This document shows, piece after piece, positions 36,427 through 45,530 of a stretch of DNA of 64,000 nucleotides. Within the stretch, counting starts at the first letter, position 1. Each line of letters begins with the position of its first letter. The DNA is taken from contig JAOANE010000050.1 in NCBI GenBank assembly GCA_025194985.1, forward strand, positions 7,761 through 71,760, written 5' to 3'. Position numbers and translations under genes: made by a program. The notes beneath the pieces are model-generated. The model ran no database searches. It was not told the DNA's origin and was given only the letters and a program-made list of their open reading frames with translations. Origin of the DNA: Regnicoccus frigidus. GTDB taxonomy: Bacteria > Cyanobacteriota > Cyanobacteriia > PCC-6307 > Cyanobiaceae.

Positions 36427-37077
36427 ATGGATCGCCTGAGCAGAGCGCTTCTCTGTCCCAATTGCCGCTTTCCCTCATGGTTTGTCGTTTTCGTCAAAAC
36501 TCCGCAGCTTTCGGCCCCTTTCGCCCCGGCAGCCATGGCTGAGCTGCTGGTCAGGGCTCAAGGCCGCTGCAAGCTCATGAGCGCTGGCTTTGAGGCCTTC
36601 AATGGACACTGCGTCTTCAAACACAAAAGGTCTGGGGATGTCGATGCCGATGTCATCACGCTCGATGACGGCACCGCTTTCAATTTCTCCGGTCCGGGTG
36701 TTCAGGCCCTGAGCGTGCGGACCCACTCCGGCATCCGTAATGTGCGGCACCAGGCCCAATCCGATCATGAGGTGTTCAGCTGGAAGGATGGCCAGCCACG
36801 TCAGCTTTCGGTGCGTCTCGACAATGTCCAGAATCCAAATGTTCGTTTCGAGGATGATGATCAGAAGGCTGACACCAGTTCGCTGGTGGGTGAGCGCGGG
36901 TGCCAGGCCCTGCGAACCCTGACCTCCAAGGGCTACAGCTACCGCGGCGGCACCAAGCTGGCTGACAGCACCTTCACCTACTGGAAGCAGCCCAGGACGA
37001 ACCATTGCGTGGCGGTTCGCACCACCAACGGTCGCTATCGCTCTATCACTTACACCAAAAAGGGCGACTGCAGCTGA
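36427..37077 (+). CDS. Hypothetical protein, possibly exported
   Basis: 216 residues. Mature-like part from about residue 37 (MAELLVRAQGRCKLMSAGF) has Cys pairs and a strand pattern including EAFNGHCVFKHKRSGDVDAD and YSYRGGTKLADSTFTYWKQP. The N-terminal 36 residues contain a hydrophobic stretch before AAMAE that could be a disturbed signal peptide. ATG 36535 is an alternative start. Family unknown. Confidence 0.55.
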   Translation: MDRLSRALLCPNCRFPSWFVVFVKTPQLSAPFAPAAMAELLVRAQGRCKLMSAGFEAFNGHCVFKHKRSGDVDADVITLDDGTAFNFSGPGVQALSVRTHSGIRNVRHQAQSDHEVFSWKDGQPRQLSVRLDNVQNPNVRFEDDDQKADTSSLVGERGCQALRTLTSKGYSYRGGTKLADSTFTYWKQPRTNHCVAVRTTNGRYRSITYTKKGDCS

Positions 37078-37089
37078 CGGGCGGCCCCT

Positions 37090-37335
37090 TCAGGCGCGCT
37101 TGAGCACGCGCACGATCACCAGCAGAATCACCGCGCCCAGGGTGGCCACCACCAGGCTGCCCAGCAGGCCACCGCCGACGGCACCGGCCAGACCGCTGAA
37201 GAACAGGCCACCGATCAGGGCACCGATGATGCCGATCACCAGGTCACCGATCAGGCCGAAGCCACCGCCGCGCACCAGAAGCCCCGCCAGCCAGCCGGCG
37301 ATCACACCCACCAGCAGAAACCAGAGAACGTTCAT
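37090..37335 (-). CDS. GlsB/YeaQ/YmgE-type small membrane protein
   Basis: 81 residues, glycine-rich, with about three membrane helices and the signature WFLLVGVIAGWLAGLLVRGG, then GLIGDLVIGIIGALIGG. These are stress-associated inner-membrane proteins of the transglycosylase-associated family; exact role unknown. Confidence 0.88.
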   Translation of the reverse strand: MNVLWFLLVGVIAGWLAGLLVRGGGFGLIGDLVIGIIGALIGGLFFSGLAGAVGGGLLGSLVVATLGAVILLVIVRVLKRA

Positions 37336-37385
37336 GGGCAGCGGCCTCTGTATGGATCGAACTGAGGCTAGATGGTTGGCCCGGC

Positions 37386-37838
37386 TCAGCCCGCCGGAGG
37401 TGTTTTGCTGCCGCTGCCCTGGCCCATGGCCCGGATCGAGGCGCGCAGCCGCGGAATGTTGACGCCGATCTGCTCAAAGCCCAGGGTGCTGCCAGGCTTG
37501 TCCTCCCAGCTGGCCGAAAGCACTCCGTAGCTGAGCCCCACCAGGCCGAGCAGGAAGCAGCCGCCGGATGTGGCCAGGGTGAGCACGGGCGGAATGTCGA
37601 AGATGCCGCGGCTCACCAGCAGGTAGCTGGCCACGAACACGGCCATGCCCAGAACCGAGGGCACCCCGGTGGCGATGGCGATGCGCACGGCCATGCGATT
37701 GGCCACGGCCCTCGGGATCACGTTGCCTCCCGAAGCCGGCTTATCGCCCTTCTGCTTGCCAGAAGCTGCCTTGCCAGAAGCCGGCTTGCCAGGAGGGCCC
37801 TGCGGCTTAAAGGGCAGCGGCTTGCGCTTGGCGGCCAT
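37386..37838 (-). CDS. PAM68-family protein (DUF3464)
   Basis: 150 residues. Basic Lys/Pro/Gly-rich N-terminus (about 1-38) then NVIPRAVANRMAVRIAIATG and two membrane helices, ending in a conserved LSASWEDKPGSTLGFEQIGV box. PAM68 homologues help photosystem II assembly in plants and cyanobacteria. It is followed, on the same strand, by no other gene but preceded by rpsO and ruvA, a typical picocyanobacterial grouping. Confidence 0.88.
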   Translation of the reverse strand: MAAKRKPLPFKPQGPPGKPASGKAASGKQKGDKPASGGNVIPRAVANRMAVRIAIATGVPSVLGMAVFVASYLLVSRGIFDIPPVLTLATSGGCFLLGLVGLSYGVLSASWEDKPGSTLGFEQIGVNIPRLRASIRAMGQGSGSKTPPAG

Positions 37839-37846
37839 GGCGGGGA

Positions 37847-38116
37847 TCAGCCCCGGATGCCGAGCTTGGCGATCAACTGGCTGTAGCGCTCCTCGCTCTG
37901 GGCGCGGAGGTAGCCGAGCAGCCGCTTGCGGCGCCCGATCATCTTCAGCAGGCCCTGACGGGAGGAGAAGTCGTGCTTGTTCTGCTGCAGGTGGCCGGTG
38001 AGCTGAACGACCCGGGCGCTCAACATCGCCACCTGGACCTCAACCGAGCCGGTGTCGGTGCCGTGGGTCTGATGGCCGTTGATCAGTTCCTGCTTTTTGG
38101 TGGTATTAAGCGGCAT
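37847..38116 (-). CDS. rpsO: Ribosomal protein S15
   Basis: 89 residues, standard length. HGTDTGSVEVQVAMLSARVV and GLLKMIGRRKRLLGYLRAQS are the family's conserved 16S rRNA-contacting blocks. It lies between ruvA and the PAM68-like gene, nine bases from the latter. Confidence 0.97.
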   Translation of the reverse strand: MPLNTTKKQELINGHQTHGTDTGSVEVQVAMLSARVVQLTGHLQQNKHDFSSRQGLLKMIGRRKRLLGYLRAQSEERYSQLIAKLGIRG

Positions 38117-38169
38117 GCCGGCGTCGAGCCCTGTCGGTGCAAAGAAACAACTTACCGCCCCGGCTGCCC

Positions 38170-38832
38170 TCAGGCCGCCTGCTGCGCCAACCAGACCAGA
38201 CTCTCCTTCAGCCAGGCGTCTGCCCCCAGTGTTGGCTCCAGCCCCTGCTGGCCCACGGCCCGCAGCGCCCGGTTGATTTCAAGCGGCTCGTAACCCAGGG
38301 CCGCCAGGGTGATCTGCACGTCGTCGCGGGTGGCTTGGGCCGGGCCGTTGGCGCTGCTGCCGGCTGCTCCAGGAGCGTCTGGTGCCTCCAGCGCTGCCGG
38401 GGAGCCGGCTCCGAAGGCCTCGGACAGCTTGCTGCGCAGCTCAACAGACAGGCGCTCAGCAGTGCGTTTGCCCACGCCGGGGGCTGTGGAGAGCAGGCGC
38501 AGGTCGGCCTGAACGATCGCCCGAACCAGCTCCTCGGTGGGCATGGCCCCGAGCAGGGCCAGGGCCATCTGCGGGCCAACGCCACTGACGGCCACCAGCA
38601 GGCGGAACAGATCACGCTCGTGGCGCGCTACAAAGCCGAACAGGGTCCAGCCGTCGTCGCGGATCGATTGGTGGATGTAGAGCACCAGGCTGCAGCCGCC
38701 CTGGGGCAGGCCATCCCACTGGCGCCGGGTGAGCTGCACCTCGTAGCCCACGCCCTGGCAGCAGAGCAGCAGGCCACAGCGATTGCCCTGCTGCCACTGC
38801 TCCGCCACGGTGCCCTGCAGCCAGCCGATCAT
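38170..38832 (-). CDS. ruvA: Holliday junction branch migration protein RuvA
   Basis: 220 residues from ATG 38832 (MIGWLQGTV, the family start). OB-fold domain I, then helix-hairpin-helix motifs (LFRLLVAVSGVGPQMALALL and LLSTAPGVGKRTAERLSVEL) and the RuvB-binding domain III (ITLAALGYEPLEINRALRAV). An acid-free Ala/Pro linker separates domains II and III. Divergent from the lipoprotein gene. Confidence 0.95.
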   Translation of the reverse strand: MIGWLQGTVAEQWQQGNRCGLLLCCQGVGYEVQLTRRQWDGLPQGGCSLVLYIHQSIRDDGWTLFGFVARHERDLFRLLVAVSGVGPQMALALLGAMPTEELVRAIVQADLRLLSTAPGVGKRTAERLSVELRSKLSEAFGAGSPAALEAPDAPGAAGSSANGPAQATRDDVQITLAALGYEPLEINRALRAVGQQGLEPTLGADAWLKESLVWLAQQAA

Positions 38833-38854
38833 GGGGTTGTGTTGACGACACCCC

Positions 38855-39313
38855 ATGCTGCCCGCTCCGCCCATTCCCGCCAGCCGCCGGCAACCACTGT
38901 TTGTGGGGGCGTGGATCAGCCTGGTGGCGCTTGTGCTGCTTCTGCTCGGCCTGGGCGGCTGCCAGGCTGCTGGCCAGCCACCCCGCCAGGTGCTCCTCGA
39001 TGCCCTGGAGCTGCAGATTGCCCTGACCCAAGACTCCATCGCCCAGGCGCTTGAGCTGCCGCCGCCGGGGCCGCCGCAGGTGAGCCGGGTGCGGGTGGAA
39101 GGGCAGGAGACCGTGGCGATCGGCGAGGTCAAGGGGCTGCACCTCACAGGCCAGTTCGACTGGCGGCTGGCCGACGCCCCCTACCGGGTCGACAGCACTT
39201 TCGAGCTGTTCCTGCAACGGGGAGAGAAAGGCCAGAGCTGGCGGTTGGCACGGCCCAGTGAGGCCGATGGCGCCCAGGGTTGGTTGATTGATTCTTTGCC
39301 GATGAAGGGCTGA
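38855..39313 (+). CDS. Hypothetical lipoprotein
   Basis: 152 residues. Hydrophobic signal then lipobox LGLGGC (Cys about residue 36). The rest includes HLTGQFDWRLADAPYRVDST and a WRLARPSEADGAQG tail. Conserved hypothetical family of picocyanobacteria by its setting beside ruvA; role unknown. Confidence 0.7.
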   Translation: MLPAPPIPASRRQPLFVGAWISLVALVLLLLGLGGCQAAGQPPRQVLLDALELQIALTQDSIAQALELPPPGPPQVSRVRVEGQETVAIGEVKGLHLTGQFDWRLADAPYRVDSTFELFLQRGEKGQSWRLARPSEADGAQGWLIDSLPMKG

Positions 39314-39490
39314 GGGTCTCAGGGTTGCGGTTCTTTTGGCCTGCCCAACGGGCGGCAGCCGGCATCAGCCTGCGTGTCGAGTCGCCAACGGAATCAGCCC
39401 CTCGCGGTCATCGCTCGCCGGCCTGGCTATGGAGAAGAGGCAGCGGCTGCTTCCTTCGCCTGGTCGCGCGATCGCAGCGAGAACCCAACG

Positions 39491-40561
39491 ATGATCCGGC
39501 GCCAATGGCTCCTGTTGCTGATCAGCCTCTCGGTGGTGGGTGGCGGCACCGGCTTCGCCATCTGGCAGGCCTCCCGGCCTGAGCCTCTGGGCGCCGGCTT
39601 TGCCAGCAGTAACGGACGGATCGAAGCGGTAGAAATCGATGTGGCCACGAAGACGGCTGGCCGGCTCGATCAGGTGTTCAAGGACGAGGGAGATTTCGTC
39701 GTTTACGGCCAAGTGCTGGCCCAGATGAACACCGACGTTCTGGAGGCGCAGCTGCTTGAAGCGCAGGCGGATCGACACAAGGCCAACAACGCCATCGCCA
39801 CGGCCCGCAGCACCGTGGCGCAGCGACGCAGCGAACAGACAGCGGCTGAAGCCGTCGTGGCACAACGGATCTCCCAGCGCAACGAAGCCCGGCAACACCT
39901 GCGCCGCCAGGAGCAGCTGTTCTTGAAAGGAGCGGTGTCGGAGGAGGATCGTGACGATGCGCGCACCGTCTCTTCCAGCGCCGATGCGGTTGTCGCCTCG
40001 ACCGAAGCGACCGTGGCGGCGAGCCGCGCTGCGATCACCACGGCCGGCTCACTGGTGATTGAAGCGGAATCGGCGCTGGCGGCCGCCGCCGCCAGGATCC
40101 AGGAGATCCGAGCGAACATCACCGACAGCCAGCTCAAGGCCCCCCGAGATGGACGGGTGCAGTACCGCGTCGCCCAGCCCGGCGAGGTACTGAGCGCGGG
40201 AGGGAAGGTGCTGAACATGATCGATCTCTCCGACGTTTCGATGACCTTCTTTCTGCCCACCGACCAGGCCGGACGGGTGCGGCTTGGGGCCGATGTTCAC
40301 CTGGTGCTGGACGCCGCCCCGCAGCTGGTGATCCCGGCACAGGTCAGCTTTGTGGCCGACGTGGCCCAGTTCACGCCCAAAACGGTGGAAACGGCGGTTG
40401 AGCGTCAGAAGCTGTCGTTTCGGATCAAGGCACGGATCGATCCCTCCCTGCTGAAACGCCACATCCGCAGCGTCAAAACGGGCCTGCCAGGCATGGCCTA
40501 CGTGCGCCTCGACCCCAAAGCCCAATGGCCGGCGCGGTTGGCGGCGAAGGTGCCGGATTGA
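39491..40561 (+). CDS. HlyD-family membrane fusion protein (YhiI-like)
   Basis: 356 residues from ATG 39491. One N-terminal membrane helix, a lipoyl-like half (GRIEAVEIDVATKTAGRLDQ), a long coiled coil (about 80-210), a return half (DGRVQYRVAQPGEVLSAGGK) and a beta-barrel. Periplasmic adaptor of an ABC exporter. Its end overlaps the ATPase gene by 37 bases. Operon with RbbA-like and YhhJ-like genes. Confidence 0.9.
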   Translation: MIRRQWLLLLISLSVVGGGTGFAIWQASRPEPLGAGFASSNGRIEAVEIDVATKTAGRLDQVFKDEGDFVVYGQVLAQMNTDVLEAQLLEAQADRHKANNAIATARSTVAQRRSEQTAAEAVVAQRISQRNEARQHLRRQEQLFLKGAVSEEDRDDARTVSSSADAVVASTEATVAASRAAITTAGSLVIEAESALAAAAARIQEIRANITDSQLKAPRDGRVQYRVAQPGEVLSAGGKVLNMIDLSDVSMTFFLPTDQAGRVRLGADVHLVLDAAPQLVIPAQVSFVADVAQFTPKTVETAVERQKLSFRIKARIDPSLLKRHIRSVKTGLPGMAYVRLDPKAQWPARLAAKVPD

Positions 40562-43284
40562 GCTCAGCAGTGATCAAGCTCCAAGACGTGCGCTTGCGCT
40601 TCGGCGCAACCTGCGCCCTGGACGGCATCAGCCTGGATGTGGCCAGCGGCTGCCTCAGCGGCCTGGTAGGCCCGGATGGAGTGGGAAAATCCAGCCTGTT
40701 GGCGCTGGTGGCCGGAACCCGCCGGGTGCAGCAGGGCCGAGTGCGCGTCCTCGGCGGCGACATGGCCAACCCTCGCCACCGTCGCCAGGTATGCCCGCGC
40801 ATCACCTACATGCCCCAGGGCCTGGGGAACAACCTCTCCCCCACGCTCACGGTCAACGAGAACGTCGATTTTTTCGCGCGCCTGTTCGGCTTGGGCCGCG
40901 CCGAGCGCCGCAGCCGCAGCGCTGCCTTGCTGGAGCGCACCGGGCTCGGGGCCTTCGGTGCCCGCCCCGCCGGCCAGCTTTCCGGGGGGATGAAGCAGAA
41001 ACTCGGGCTGTGCTGCGCCCTGATCCATGCCCCGGACCTGCTGATTCTGGATGAACCGACCACTGGGGTTGATCCCCTCTCGCGCCGCCAGTTCTGGGAC
41101 CTGATCGCCAGCATCCGCTGCGATCACCCGACCATGACCGTGCTGGTGGCAACCGCCTCGATGGACGAGGCCGCCAGCTTCGATTGGCTGGTGGCGATGG
41201 ACGGCGGCCGCGTGCTCAGCAGCGGCACCCCGGCGGAACTGCTCCAGCGCACCGGCGCCAGCACAGCGGAGGCCGTCTTCATTGCCCTGCTGCCCGAGGC
41301 GAGGCGCCGGGAGCACCATCCCGTCACGGTGCCACCGCTGCCGCCGGGTGACGGCCAGCTGGCGATCGAGGCCATTGATCTGAGCAAGCGCTTCGGGGCG
41401 TTCCTGGCGGTGGATCAGGTCAACGTGCGCATCGAGCGCGGCGAGATCTTCGGCTTCCTCGGCTCCAACGGCTGTGGCAAAACAACGACGATGAAGATGC
41501 TGGCGGGTCTGCTGCCGGCTAGCTCCGGCCAGGTGCGTCTGTTCCACCAGCCCCTGGACGCGGGTGACCTCACCACCCGGCGCCGGGTTGGGTACATGTC
41601 GCAGGCGTTCTCGCTGTATAGCGAGCTGACGGTGCGCCAGAACCTGGTGCTGCATGCCCGGCTGTTCCAGGTGCCGGAGGCGGAGATCGCCGGGCGTGTG
41701 CTGGAACTACAGCAGCAGTTCGGCTTGGAGGGTCTCGAGGGCGCACTGCCCGGTGCCCTGCCGTTGGGGGTGCGGCAGCGGCTGTCCCTGGCGGTGGCGC
41801 TGGTGCACCGGCCCGAATTGTTGATCCTTGATGAACCCACCTCAGGGGTCGATCCGATCGCCAGGGACACCTTCTGGCAGAAGCTGATCGACCTGTCGCG
41901 CCGCGACCACGTCACGATCTTCCTCTCGACCCACTTCATCAACGAAGCCCAGCGCTGCGACCGCATCTCTCTGATGCATGCCGGCCGTGTGCTGGTAAGC
42001 GACACCCCCGCCGGCCTGGTGAGGCGACGCGACGCGGCCACGCTGGAGGAGGCCTTCATCGGCTACTTGGAGGAAGCGAGCGGCGCCACCGAGCCCGCTG
42101 GTTCTGCGGCCCCCACGGCTGTAGCAACCACAGAGCAATCGCCATTGGAAACGGCAGGATTCAGCCTGCAACGGCTGGGCAGCTACACCCGTCGTGAGGC
42201 CCTGGAACTGATCCGTGACCCGATCCGCATCACCACGGCCGTGCTCGGCAGCCTGTTCTTGATGGTGGTGATGGCCTTCGGCATCAGCATGGATGTCGAG
42301 AACCTGCCCTATGCCGTGCTCGACCGTGACGACACCACGACGAGCCGCGACTACGCCCTCAACCTGGCCGGGTCGCGCTATTTCATCGAACATGCGCCGC
42401 TGAATGGCGATGGCGACCTTGACCGGCGCATGCGCTCGGGGGAGCTGAGTGTGGTGATCGAATTTCCGCCGGGCTTAGGGCGTGATCTTGATCGCGGCGA
42501 CCCGGTGCAGATCGGCGCCTGGATCGATGGATCAATGCCGACGAGGGCCGAGACGGTGCGCGCCTACATGCAGGGCCTGCATGGCCAGTGGCAGACGGAC
42601 CGGGCTCGGCGGGCGTTGGGTCAACCCATGCCGCTCCCACCAGCGACCATCGAGACCCGCTTTCGCTACAACCCCGACATCCTCAGCCTGGTGGCGATGG
42701 TGCCGGCGACGATTCCGATCCTGCTGCTGTTGATCCCGGCGATCCTGGCGGCACTCTCGGTGGTGCGCGAAAAGGAGCTGGGCACGATCGTCAACTTCTA
42801 TGCCACCCCCGTGACCCGGCTGGAATTCCTGGTTGGCAAGCAACTGCCCTACGTCGCCCTGGCGATGGTGAATTACGTCTTGCTCACCTTGATGGCGGTG
42901 ACCCTGTTCGCCGTACCCCTCAAAGGCAGTGTTATGGCCCAGGCCAGCGGCGCCCTGATCTATGTGATCTGCGCCACCGGGCTGGGGCTGTTGATCTCGA
43001 CCCTGGTGCGCACCCAGATCGCCGCGTTGTTCGGCACCGCAGTGCTAACGATCTTGCCGGCAACCTCTTTCTGCGGGCTGCTTGATCCGGTGGCGTCGTT
43101 GCAGGGGGCCGGCGCGGTGATCGGGGCGATCTACCCCACCAGCCACGACCTGACCATCTCCACCGGCACCTACCTCAAGGGACTGGGCTTCAGCGATCTG
43201 CTTGGCTCCTTCGCCTCACTGCTGCTGGCTGTGCCGGTGCTGCTGGGGTTGTCCGTTCTTTTGCTCAAGAAACAGGAGACCTGA
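40525..43284 (+). CDS. RbbA-like double ATPase-permease ABC transporter
   Basis: 919 residues. Two ABC domains in one chain: the first with Walker A GPDGVGKSSLLALVAG and signature LSGGMKQKLGLCCALI, Walker B LLILDEPTTGVDPLS; the second with Walker A GSNGCGKTTTMKMLAG, a degenerate signature LPLGVRQRLSLAVAL and Walker B LLILDEPTSGVDPIA. An ABC-2 type permease with about six helices follows (from about 560). This matches E. coli RbbA/YhiH in order of domains; substrate undetermined. The first P-loop has Asp-Gly-Val, normal for this group. Confidence 0.9.
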   Translation: MAGAVGGEGAGLSSAVIKLQDVRLRFGATCALDGISLDVASGCLSGLVGPDGVGKSSLLALVAGTRRVQQGRVRVLGGDMANPRHRRQVCPRITYMPQGLGNNLSPTLTVNENVDFFARLFGLGRAERRSRSAALLERTGLGAFGARPAGQLSGGMKQKLGLCCALIHAPDLLILDEPTTGVDPLSRRQFWDLIASIRCDHPTMTVLVATASMDEAASFDWLVAMDGGRVLSSGTPAELLQRTGASTAEAVFIALLPEARRREHHPVTVPPLPPGDGQLAIEAIDLSKRFGAFLAVDQVNVRIERGEIFGFLGSNGCGKTTTMKMLAGLLPASSGQVRLFHQPLDAGDLTTRRRVGYMSQAFSLYSELTVRQNLVLHARLFQVPEAEIAGRVLELQQQFGLEGLEGALPGALPLGVRQRLSLAVALVHRPELLILDEPTSGVDPIARDTFWQKLIDLSRRDHVTIFLSTHFINEAQRCDRISLMHAGRVLVSDTPAGLVRRRDAATLEEAFIGYLEEASGATEPAGSAAPTAVATTEQSPLETAGFSLQRLGSYTRREALELIRDPIRITTAVLGSLFLMVVMAFGISMDVENLPYAVLDRDDTTTSRDYALNLAGSRYFIEHAPLNGDGDLDRRMRSGELSVVIEFPPGLGRDLDRGDPVQIGAWIDGSMPTRAETVRAYMQGLHGQWQTDRARRALGQPMPLPPATIETRFRYNPDILSLVAMVPATIPILLLLIPAILAALSVVREKELGTIVNFYATPVTRLEFLVGKQLPYVALAMVNYVLLTLMAVTLFAVPLKGSVMAQASGALIYVICATGLGLLISTLVRTQIAALFGTAVLTILPATSFCGLLDPVASLQGAGAVIGAIYPTSHDLTISTGTYLKGLGFSDLLGSFASLLLAVPVLLGLSVLLLKKQET

Positions 43285-43287
43285 GCG

Positions 43288-44409
43288 ATGCGCGCCGCCA
43301 ATGTTGTCCAGCTGGGCCTCAAGGAGCTGTGGAGTCTGGCCCGCGACCCGATCATGCTGCTGCTGATCGTCTTTGTATTCACAGTGTCGGTCTATGCGGG
43401 GGCCACGGTGTTGCCGGAATCGCTGCACACAGCCCCGATTGCGATCGTGGATGAAGACCACTCGCAGCTCTCAGAGCGCATCATTGATGCGTTCGAGCCG
43501 CCCTACTTCCTGCCACCTCAGCTGATTGAGCAGGCGCGGATGGACGAGCGGATGGATGCAGGGCTCGACACCTTCGCCCTGGTGATTCCCACCGGCTTCC
43601 AGCGCGATGTGCTGGCTGGCCGTTCGCCGGCGGTTCAGCTCAATGTGGACGCGACCCGCGTGAGCCAGGCCCTCACCGGCAGTGGTTATGTGCAGTCGAT
43701 CGTGGCAACCGAGGTGCAGACCTTTGCGCAGCGCACGCAGGAGCGCTCTTTGCCGGCGGCGGAACTGGTGGTACGCATGCGCTTCAACCCCCAGCTCACC
43801 AAGACCTGGTTCGGGGCCGTGAACAAAGTGATCGACAACATCACCCTGCTCTCAATCGTGCTCACCGGTGCGGCCCTGATCCGAGAGCGCGAACGGGGCA
43901 CGATCGAGCATCTGCTGGTGATGCCGGTGACGCCGTTCGAGATCATGGCCAGCAAGGTGTGGTCGATGGGCCTGGTGGTGCTCAGCGCCGGCTTGCTTTC
44001 CTTATTGATCGTGGTGCGCGGCTGGCTGGGGGTGCCGCTGGCCGGCTCGCTGCCGCTGTTTGCAACCGGTGCGGTGCTGTATCTGTTTGCCGCCACCTCG
44101 CTGGGGATCTTCCTGGGCACCTTCGCGCGTTCGATGGCCCAGTTCGGGCTGTTGTTGATGATGGTGCTGCTGCCACTGCAGATGCTCTCAGGCGGTGTCA
44201 CCCCACGCGAGAGCATGCCCGAACTGGTGCGCACCGTGATGCTGGCGGCACCGAATACCCACTTCGTGATGCTCGCCCAGGGCATCCTCTTCCGCGGCGC
44301 CACGTTCTCGGTGGTGTGGCCCCAGTTTCTCGCCCTGCTGCTGATCGGTTCGGTCTTCTTCGGCGTGGCCCATGCACGCTTCCGCAGCTCGATTACGGCG
44401 ATGGCTTGA
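43288..44409 (+). CDS. ABC-2 permease (YhhJ-like)
   Basis: 373 residues. ABC-2 membrane domain with an N-terminal helix, a periplasmic domain, and five C-terminal helices (VLTGAALIRERERGTIEHLL, then QFGLLLMMVLLPLQMLSGGV). Third gene of the YhiI-RbbA-YhhJ operon, four bases after the ATPase gene. Last 17 bases overlap the convergent membrane gene. Confidence 0.9.
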   Translation: MRAANVVQLGLKELWSLARDPIMLLLIVFVFTVSVYAGATVLPESLHTAPIAIVDEDHSQLSERIIDAFEPPYFLPPQLIEQARMDERMDAGLDTFALVIPTGFQRDVLAGRSPAVQLNVDATRVSQALTGSGYVQSIVATEVQTFAQRTQERSLPAAELVVRMRFNPQLTKTWFGAVNKVIDNITLLSIVLTGAALIRERERGTIEHLLVMPVTPFEIMASKVWSMGLVVLSAGLLSLLIVVRGWLGVPLAGSLPLFATGAVLYLFAATSLGIFLGTFARSMAQFGLLLMMVLLPLQMLSGGVTPRESMPELVRTVMLAAPNTHFVMLAQGILFRGATFSVVWPQFLALLLIGSVFFGVAHARFRSSITAMA

Positions 44410-44980
44410 GTGGGGAAGGTGGTTCGCCGTTACCAGAGCGGCGATTTACGACTGCCCAACCCATCCCCACCAGGCCAGCGTTTCGCAGCACCGTGCCAAG
44501 GGTTTGGAGGAGATCGGGAACTGGGACGAGAGCTAGCAGAAAATTGAGCACGATCCCGATCAGGAACAAGCGTGCGGTCCACCACGGAAACACTGAGGAA
44601 CGAGCTGTAGCGAAGCCAAAGCAAAGACCTCCATAGACCATCACGGCGCCATGCGCTGTGTACACCCACCCGAGGCTTGTCCAGAGTTGCTCGTAGGTGG
44701 GAATGTGGGCCGTCAATGCGTAAAGAGTAGTGAAAGCAAAGTAGACAAAAGCGAAACCATAAAGGAGTGCCCCTATGAGTCCCCACTTGCCAATCTGGGG
44801 GCGCTGAAGGGCGTAGAGGCCAAGCATTATTGCTGGCATCGGTAGGAAGGCTAGATAGTTCAGCCAGAGTTGCAAGGCTGAAAAGCCACCCTGGAGCCAT
44901 TCCATACCATCGGTGATGGAGTGGAGGATTGGAAAGACGATTGCTGCGATTCCCACTAGACGCCCTGTACCGCGATCCAT
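44393..44980 (-). CDS. Hypothetical membrane protein
   Basis: 195 residues from ATG 44980. About five membrane helices (LVGIAAIVFPILHSITDGME at the start, then WLNYLAFLPMPAIMLGLYAL). Convergent overlap of 17 bases with the permease gene. Family unknown. GC lower than the ABC operon. Confidence 0.65.
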   Translation of the reverse strand: MDRGTGRLVGIAAIVFPILHSITDGMEWLQGGFSALQLWLNYLAFLPMPAIMLGLYALQRPQIGKWGLIGALLYGFAFVYFAFTTLYALTAHIPTYEQLWTSLGWVYTAHGAVMVYGGLCFGFATARSSVFPWWTARLFLIGIVLNFLLALVPVPDLLQTLGTVLRNAGLVGMGWAVVNRRSGNGEPPSPLKPSP

Positions 44981-44985
44981 CACTG

Positions 44986-45049
44986 CCTCAGCGGTATTGG
45001 ACTGAATGGAGAGTGCAGCGAAAGAACTCGCCTTCGCTGTCGAAGGCGG
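44986..45049. repeat. 64 bp direct repeat, copy 1 (tail of the DUF6544 gene)
   Basis: 63 of 64 bases match 48056-48119, with one substitution at 45039. Copy 2 is the last 20 codons of the DUF6544-like gene (ending HSVQYR). Here it is a stranded gene tail just beyond the start of the 44393-44980 gene. Suggests a partial duplication or recombination. Confidence 0.9.
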
Positions 45050-45530
45050 CGGTGACTGCCAGGAAAGATGATGCGCCTGCAGGTGATCAAGCGGCCATGG
45101 CCAACGTAGCTGTTTCCTTGGCCAATTCTGGTGGTGGCGGGTTGATCCACACCACTTCTTGTTGATGCCAGCAACTAATCTATCAGCCCCAGCGTTGTGG
45201 ATACTCTTAACGCGCCTGCTCGTACCCATGGGCACGGTGTGTCGGCAGATCTCCAAAGCGGTAACTTTCAGGGGTACTGGTACGTTTCCTGAGAGGGGGC
45301 TCTGACCGCTGCCGGCTTCCTGGGAGTGCTTCGTGAGCAGGATCGCAAGCTGGAGCTATTGCTGGAGAGGATGCCAGCACCGGCATCCGATCGTTGAGGC
45401 TCGTTGAACAACGTGGGGCACTTACAAGCCGGAGCGGCCAGTGAGCGCTGTCTGACGTCAAGCTCCTTCACCCAAAGCCAACGATGTACTTCGGCAGCAA
45501 TCATCCTGCACTTCAGAGCCTGGTAGCTGT
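45050..45530. other. Intergenic region with possible decayed coding sequence
   Basis: No intact gene. On the plus strand a fragment near 45300-45400 reads TAAGFLGVLREQDRKLELL before a stop, which may be a coding remnant. Nothing else is supported. Confidence 0.4.

Noticed and set aside
40564..41655. Minus-strand frame of 363 codons across the RbbA-like gene
   Set aside because: Antisense shadow of the ATPase domains.
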